DNA of 64,000 bases. It comes from Trichomonas vaginalis G3. Its lineage: Eukaryota > Parabasalia > Trichomonadida > Trichomonadidae. Shown here piece by piece: positions 58,907-64,000 of this stretch (position 1 is the first letter of the stretch; each line of letters opens with the position of its first letter). The notes under the pieces are model-generated. The model was not told the DNA's origin. It saw only the letters and a program-made list of their open reading frames with translations, and searched no databases. The stretch is taken from positions 620,001-684,000 of the forward strand of contig NC_067205.1 of assembly GCF_026262505.1 (NCBI RefSeq). Direction: 5' to 3'. The translations under genes were made by a program, and so were the position numbers.

Positions 58907-59116
58907 TTAAAAGTTTTTCTGAAAGTGGAGAAGAACTTCATCTAAACTTTCACATGGCGTTTCTTGAAGTTCTCTGTCTAAGAAGTTCAAATATTTTGTA
59001 AAGACATAGAACTTTCCTTTGTCTACACGAACAAACAAAACAGGGTCTTTCATATCGTTCAAAAGTGTGTAAAGTCCTTTACATGAAATAAAGTCTATAT
59101 TTTTTTCTTCAAACAT
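58907..59116 (-). CDS. Small hypothetical Maverick protein
   Basis: 69 residues: MFEEKNIDFISCKGLYTLLN, FVRVDKGKFYVFTKYLNFLD, ending CESLDEVLLHFQKNF. Family unknown. Same strand as and close to the capsid genes. Confidence 0.55.
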   Translation of the reverse strand: MFEEKNIDFISCKGLYTLLNDMKDPVLFVRVDKGKFYVFTKYLNFLDRELQETPCESLDEVLLHFQKNF

Positions 59117-59142
59117 CTTTCAAGAAGTTTTGACATTTTTAC

Positions 59143-59418
59143 TTAGCAAATAAATTTTAATGAAATGTTGTGGTCGTCAAATATTTTTATGACGTCTGGG
59201 AAACTATACTTTAAGTTCAACGTTTCACCTCCTTTCATAACGTATATCTTGTCAATGACATTATATGAAACACCACAGCAACTAATGTCGGGTTCTATTT
59301 CTTTGATGTTTATATCGTCTGCCTCTGTCAAAAGTTTCAATAGTTCTTTCAAAACTTCATGAGGTGCAATGACATATGAGTTCACTTTTACAGGGTTGTG
59401 TTCGACCAAGTTTAACAT
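59143..59418 (-). CDS. Small hypothetical Maverick protein
   Basis: 91 residues: NLVEHNPVKVNSYVIAPHEV, LLTEADDINIKEIEPDISCC, VIDKIYVMKGGETLNLKYS. Mixed alpha/beta, family unknown. Confidence 0.55.
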   Translation of the reverse strand: MLNLVEHNPVKVNSYVIAPHEVLKELLKLLTEADDINIKEIEPDISCCGVSYNVIDKIYVMKGGETLNLKYSFPDVIKIFDDHNISLKFIC

Positions 59419-59521
59419 TATACTTAAAGCTTGACAAATCTTCTCCTGAGTTTGAAGTTTGTCTTTAAGTTGTTGGTAGTCATTTCGAATATCTGCAACA
59501 GAACTTAAGTCTCTGCTAACT

Positions 59522-59722
59522 TCAGGATATGTTGTTGTTCTTTACAGGAACAATTGTTATACCATCTTCGTCCTCGTATGGTTTCCCCACTTCAACATCT
59601 CTGTCTTTGACATTGACAATAACACTTTGACTGTTTGTTTGAGTTGGTGAATTTAACTTCACATCTGCCACCGCCATTAAACCTTTTGAAACACTTACGC
59701 TTCTATTTTTCGGAAATGACAT
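59522..59722 (-). CDS. Small hypothetical Maverick protein
   Basis: 66 residues from the ATG at 59722 (MSFPKNRSVSVSKGLMAVAD, VIVNVKDRDVEVGKPYEDED). Longer upstream codons overlap the divergent gene and are not used. 18-base gap to the divergent gene at 59741. Confidence 0.5.
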   Translation of the reverse strand: MSFPKNRSVSVSKGLMAVADVKLNSPTQTNSQSVIVNVKDRDVEVGKPYEDEDGITIVPVKNNNIS

Positions 59723-59740
59723 TTTACTTAGAATAAAAAG

Positions 59741-59986
59741 ATGGACGTATTCGAGTATCTCTTCGAATTGAAGCAGAACAAAGTTTACACACACAAACAA
59801 TACAAATACATTGACAGAATAGTTCTTTATACAAACAATGGTAAATGTTATAGAATAGCAGTCTTTGCTGAACCAAAATATTTTCATAAAGCAAAGAAAG
59901 TTGGTATAACTGAAATGGTGAAAGTTCTTGAAGCAGACAAAAATATAACTTCAAAACTTACAGATATTTCTAAAGGAAAGTTATAA
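59741..59986 (+). CDS. Small hypothetical Maverick protein
   Basis: 81 residues: MDVFEYLFELKQNKVYTHKQ, KYIDRIVLYTNNGKCYRIAV, FHKAKKVGITEMVKVLEADK. Alpha/beta, basic, family unknown. Confidence 0.55.
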   Translation: MDVFEYLFELKQNKVYTHKQYKYIDRIVLYTNNGKCYRIAVFAEPKYFHKAKKVGITEMVKVLEADKNITSKLTDISKGKL

Positions 59987-59995
59987 TACAATATT

Positions 59996-60178
59996 ATGTC
60001 AAAACTGGCGTACTGTCAATATTTGACGGAGAGAAGTCAGTTCAAGAACAACTTACTGACCTGCTGCCAAAATCTGCTCGATGGAAGCTGTCGTTATGCC
60101 AATCTGAGGAGCCCCAGCAGGTTTCATCGAACGAATCTTCAAAGAGCATCTTCCGTGAAAAGTGCTATTGTTTTGTAA
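59996..60178 (+). pseudogene. Small Maverick gene, probably broken
   Basis: Starts with ATG shortly after the previous gene, converges on the capsid gene. The reading quality suggests about one break. Family unknown. Confidence 0.3.
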
Positions 60179-61652
60179 ACTTCTTTGCTCTCAGTTCATC
60201 TGGACCGTCTCTGTCACCAGTATATTGTATTTGTACAGTACCAACAGTTGAAATACCACCCATAAAGTCTTCTGAGTCAGCAAATGGAATGCCAAGCCAA
60301 AAGTTTGAACGGTCTCCATTTGTATATTGAGTTTTTTGACCTCCTGTATGAGTCCATACTTTCACATATGGCATAATAGAACTTTGCATTTCAGGGTTAA
60401 TGGTTGTTGTGAAGTTGTTGTTAAAGTTCATAGCATCTAATGTCAAGTTGTATGACCTCATATCCTCAACTGTAGAATATTCTTCTCTTGGATAATATTT
60501 GCCATCTATGTTTATATGATATTTAATACCGGGGTTGTAGAAACAAGAATAGTCATTTATAGTTCGTCTGAACAGTACAAACATAGTATCTGCATGTTTC
60601 ATTGCAGTTGTTAAAGCAATATCTGTTCTTGCACCTGGGTCAGCACTTTGGTTTCCAACTTCACCTGCAAAGTCTTTGACAGATATTTGGTGTATAGGGA
60701 ACATAAGTGGAACTGCAATATATTTGGCAGCTAAAGCATTTGAAATATCTGGGTCCAACATATAGACTGCAAGTCTGCTTTCTATTCTCTTGCATTCAAA
60801 TTTTTCGCATGTGAACTTAACTGGGTCCCAAGCAGTTCCAGCAGCATTGAAATAATAGTTTACTTCATTGTTGAAGTTTGAGAAACCAAAGTCTAAGTCA
60901 ACTTTGTCTTTGCAAAAGTCACAGAACTTGGCTCCACCAGCTGTATCTGTAAGAGTGAATGGGTCTTGTGTTGGTGCAATGACTAAGTTATTTTTGCTTG
61001 GAGTAAGTTCAATAGAAATTTTTCCTGCCCAGTTTGGCAAGTATCTTAAAAACCTGAAGATGAGGAAAGATGACAAAGGAACTCTAAGTTTCAGTTTTAC
61101 TTTGGTTACTGCTGCTGCAGTTTGTCCAGAAAGGTTAACATAAACTCCTGGAACGTTAGGGTCAAGTCTTCTTATTTTCTCAATATTTGCATACTGGTCT
61201 GTTTGTTCTCTAGCTTGTGGTTGTACTGAGTTTCTCAAAGCGAACCATTCATAGTTTGCCCATGTTACTGTTTGAACTAAGTCAGAGTTAGAATATATCT
61301 TATATCCCATAAAAACTTCTGGAGCATATTGGTATCCGACATAGAAAATTCCATTGCAACCTTTCTTGTCAGACAACTTGGCAGAAGGTTTTATTTCAAT
61401 GTCTTGTTCCACGTATAAGAATGAGTTGTCAATAGAAATAATATGAAACCTGTCGCAAGCAATATCTACTGTTGTTGAAGAACCTTCTCCAAACTCACCT
61501 ACGTTTCCATAAGAAACAGCAGTTGTATATTCGTAAGTTCCAGGAACTATTTCTGACCTTCTAATGGCATTGTCGCATTCGTTATACCATTCGGAAACAT
61601 TTCCGTTCATGGCATCCAAAACTGTTGGCGTTATATTCTGAGCGGCGTACAT
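60165..61652 (-). CDS. Major capsid protein (double jelly-roll, Polinton type)
   Basis: 495 residues, looks whole. Beta-rich throughout with features of double-jelly-roll capsid proteins: an N-terminal arm, KLKLRVPLSSFLIFRFLRYL, PNWAGKISIELTPSKNNLVI, and in the second half RLAVYMLDPDISNALAAKYI, TMFVLFRRTINDYSCFYNPG, IPFADSEDFMGGISTVGTVQ. Forms pseudo-hexameric capsomers in adenovirus-like virions. Leader ACCCATATGAA before the ATG at 61652. With packaging ATPase, minor capsid and fibre this gives a complete morphogenesis set. Confidence 0.8.
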   Translation of the reverse strand: MYAAQNITPTVLDAMNGNVSEWYNECDNAIRRSEIVPGTYEYTTAVSYGNVGEFGEGSSTTVDIACDRFHIISIDNSFLYVEQDIEIKPSAKLSDKKGCNGIFYVGYQYAPEVFMGYKIYSNSDLVQTVTWANYEWFALRNSVQPQAREQTDQYANIEKIRRLDPNVPGVYVNLSGQTAAAVTKVKLKLRVPLSSFLIFRFLRYLPNWAGKISIELTPSKNNLVIAPTQDPFTLTDTAGGAKFCDFCKDKVDLDFGFSNFNNEVNYYFNAAGTAWDPVKFTCEKFECKRIESRLAVYMLDPDISNALAAKYIAVPLMFPIHQISVKDFAGEVGNQSADPGARTDIALTTAMKHADTMFVLFRRTINDYSCFYNPGIKYHINIDGKYYPREEYSTVEDMRSYNLTLDAMNFNNNFTTTINPEMQSSIMPYVKVWTHTGGQKTQYTNGDRSNFWLGIPFADSEDFMGGISTVGTVQIQYTGDRDGPDELRAKKFTKQ

Positions 61653-61691
61653 TTCATATGGGTAAAAATATAGAATAGTTGGATTTATTTG

Positions 61692-62100
61692 TCATAATTG
61701 TTTCGGACCAAGCTTTACTTTCTTCCTGACTGAGTTTTTAACTCTTCTTTTTCCTTCATTGCCACTACTTTCACTAGATGAAGTTACTTCTTCACTATTT
61801 TCACTTTGTTCTACTCTTCTTCTTTGGTGTCGCTTTTGGTAACTTGCCCTCTGCTTCAAGTTGTTGCATCTTTGCCTCATGTTTACCTAGTATGTTGTAA
61901 ATTTCCCATGTCCTTTTTGCCTTTGGGCTCTGGTCGCCCATCTCAGGTAACCTATATCCTAGAAAGATTTTGTCATAGTTTGTATTTGAGTCTTCGCGTA
62001 TTGTTTGCATGACTCTTTCCTGAGTTTCCGGTTCAAGCTCTTCAAACAGAGCTTGTCCATATGGAAAAGCTCGTTTCCAAATATATGTTTTTGTAGCCAT
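61692..62100 (-). pseudogene. Basic Maverick protein next to the capsid gene
   Basis: From the ATG at 62100: MATKTYIWKRAFPYGQALFE, LGYRLPEMGDQSPKAKRTWE and a lysine-rich part; a further segment is Ser/Glu-rich then basic (EGKRRVKNSVRKKVKLGPK). Could be a core, DNA-condensing protein. Broken, about one break. Confidence 0.5.
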
Positions 62101-62126
62101 TCTGGTTTCTTTCCATGTTACCAATA

Positions 62127-63990
62127 ATATCTTTTGTGAATGGAAAGCTTTTACCCAATGTTTCAGTCTTGCGTCATTTATTTCTGTAGTTGGTTTTATT
62201 TTGTCAAGAACATGTTTTTCAATACTAACATTTCATTTGGTACTGTCCATTTGAGTTTTCTTAAATATTCATCCCTTCTCGGTTCATTGTCTGCAAAGTA
62301 AGTTTTTATGACATTTTGTAAACTTTCGTTGCAAGGTCATGTACAATAGGTTCTCTTCCTTCTCTCTCCCTAACTTTCTTTCTAAACTCTTCACCAAATA
62401 TACCATCTCTATGGTTCTGTGTAGTTCTTTGAGATAAATGTTCTAGAACGTCAGGTGTTATATTTCCATCAGCCATGTTCATTTCATACTGGTCCAAAAT
62501 ATCTGCATGTTTCATATCTTTCAATGGCATTAAAGCCGCGCTGAAATACCAGCTATATCTGGTTCACCATTCACTTCCATTGCGTCTACAACTTCTTGGA
62601 ATTTGGTTGTAAGTTTATGAACCACCTATCCGGATTAGCTTTATGACCCCATCATTGTAGTTCCATAGTCTGCAGAAACAAAAGTAGGTTGTTTCCATAT
62701 TGGTTAGGTTCTGAATGAACTTTAAACAATGTTTCATTTCTATATGTTTTGGTGAAATTTAACCTTTTATTTTCACCGAGTTCAGCCAAAGATTGAACGT
62801 TATATGGTCGTAAGAAAAAGGATTGTTGTATTTGCGTACACTTTCTTTCAGTTCTTCCATTCTATGCTGAATATTTTCATCTGATGTTGGATCTTTTGTA
62901 TGTCGGCGAACATTTTTCGATATTCTTCTACTATGTCAGCCGAATTTTCTTAGACTCTTGGAAAGATTCCATATTCCCCGCATACACTTGTTGAGGGTCA
63001 AGATTTTTCGGCTGTTCCAAATCTTCATCTAGTTCTGTGAAGTTAGTTTCCAAAGGAGGAACTTGTTCTTTCCTTCAGGCTCTTCTAGCTGTTGTTGCTG
63101 AACTATTTCTTCCATGTCTGGTTGTATCTGAACTTCTTCCTGTGGAGTTTCTTGTACCTCATCTGCTGGCATTTCATATATTCCGAGACCGTTTTTAAAA
63201 AGTTCCCTATCTAAGTCATCCGGACTCATAAACCTTTCTTCTTTCGTTCCGTCTCTATTTTTTACGCGTTTCATGAAGAGAGTTGAATTATCATTTAGCT
63301 CTGACACCAAATATCTCGGAGTAAATTCAGTCATGTCATTTGGATGATATGCTATTAAATCATATCCCTTAGCGAGCTTGTATTTTCCAGGTTTGAAATT
63401 ATATCCCATTTGGTGCTGAACCATAAAGCTAAATAGGTTCGGGTCAGCATTTCCTTCCTTGAACTTTTTAATAGCTTCTTTATATCTGTCACTAAAGTCA
63501 AGAGTATCTGGTAACCATAGTCTTCCTTAAGCATTTTTAAGAATTCTTGGTTTCCTTGTTCTCTACTTCTTTTATGTCCTTGCTCTGTTTGTGGTTGTTG
63601 CTGTGCAGTGTTTTGAACTGTTGGTTGCTGTGCAGGGTTTTGAACTGTTGGTTGCTGTGCAGGGTTTTGAACTGTTGGTTGCTGTGCAGTGTTTTGAACT
63701 GTTGTTGTGGTGCGATTTTGAACTGTTGGTTGCTGTGCTGGATTTTGAACTGTTGGTTTTGGTGCATGCCTGTGTCTGTGTCCATGTGACGATGTAAATG
63801 TTTTAGGTAGTCCTGCAGGTGCTTCTCTTGGAGGGTTTGGTGGTATATAAGTTCCACCAGCTGGCACATATGTTCCATCTGCAGCATAATGTCCTACCTG
63901 ACTTTTCGTTCTTAAGAAAGCATTTACTAGGTCTGTTTTGGTCTGTTGTAACTCTTTTTCTTGACTTTCCACAACAGTTGCTCTAACGGC
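62127..63990 (-). pseudogene. Large Maverick protein region, N-terminal repeats
   Basis: Minus-strand coding sequence in several pieces; the start side runs off toward or past the window end. Readable parts: EKELQQTKTDLVNAFLRTKS, VPAGGTYIPPNPPREAPAGL, SSHGHRHRHAPKP, a tandem of PTVQNPAQQ, later LAKGYDLIAYHPNDMTEFTP and DMKHADILDQYEMNMADG. Family unknown; perhaps a large structural or precursor protein. Broken, several breaks. Confidence 0.5.
63595..63760 (-). repeat. 27-base coding repeats (PTVQNPAQQ)
   Basis: Five to six units, on the plus strand GAACTGTTGGTTGCTGTGCA plus GGGTTTT with minor variation. Encodes a Pro/Gln-rich linker in the minus-strand gene. Confidence 0.75.
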
Positions 63991-64000
63991 GTCATAGGCA

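Larger units (their letters stand above)
44216..64000 (+). mobile_element. Maverick, block 3, running off the window
   Basis: Begins abruptly inside the fibre gene 3' end (match to about 23636), then whole integrase, polymerase B, a different accessory segment (48.7-50.5 kb), shared and swapped cassettes, packaging ATPase, helicase, minor and major capsid genes. No right terminus before 64000. Roughly eight genes are broken; integrase, ATPase, helicase and major capsid look whole. Confidence 0.8.

Noticed and set aside
63547-63797. Plus-strand frames over the PTVQNPAQQ repeats
   Set aside because: Shadows of a coding repeat whose minus-strand frame continues into non-repeat protein.
44216-64000. 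Adenain-type protease expected in a Polinton
   Set aside because: I looked for the His/Cys catalytic pattern in all open frames of the three blocks and found none; it may lie beyond the window.

Overview
The window looks like a piece of the Trichomonas vaginalis genome (or a close trichomonad). Reasons: AT-rich intergenic DNA, compact intron-free genes, TCA-type initiator motifs a few bases before start codons, TAAA at or near stop codons, a divergent H2A/H2B pair, several Myb-like genes, and very large Maverick (Polinton) DNA elements, which are known to fill much of that genome. I ran no database search; names rest on motifs I can read.

Layout. Bases 1-624 are the last part of one Maverick, ending in an inverted terminal repeat. 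Bases 625-19251 are an 18.6 kb island of host genes: a two-repeat Myb protein, histones H2A and H2B from a shared promoter, eIF4A, a PPP-family phosphatase, an NSUN2-like RNA m5C methyltransferase, a WD40 protein of the WDR17 type, ribosomal protein eL27, a diacylglycerol/sphingoid-base type lipid kinase, tRNA-Lys(CTT), a coiled-coil protein and a second Myb protein. A 1.65 kb non-coding element with short inverted ends (5711-7362) lies between eIF4A and the phosphatase.

From 19252 to the window end everything is Maverick DNA in three blocks. Block 1 (19252-36433) starts at a clean left terminus and carries an adenine methyltransferase, a phage-type fibre, the retroviral-like integrase, amphipathic structural-type proteins, protein-primed-type DNA polymerase B, KilA-N-like cassettes and part of the packaging ATPase; a fold-back element, itself holding a 1.5 kb insertion, sits among the KilA-N-like cassettes. 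Block 2 (36434-44215) is a very noisy second copy of about 26147-33936 and may be an assembly product. Block 3 (44216-64000) repeats fibre end, integrase and polymerase cleanly, then has different accessory genes (an HNH/NUMOD4-type protein, a KilA-N-like/GIY-YIG-like pair), then packaging ATPase, D5-type helicase, minor capsid and major capsid genes. Its right end is outside the window. Copies are very alike, so the elements are young; several genes in each block are broken.

The most unusual signal is a short structured module, repeated at least eight times in the Maverick DNA, in which heptamers at 12-base spacing lead into a palindrome; the heptamer sequence differs between copies (TGTTAGA, GGGTAGA, AGGTGAA) but the opposing arms change with it.
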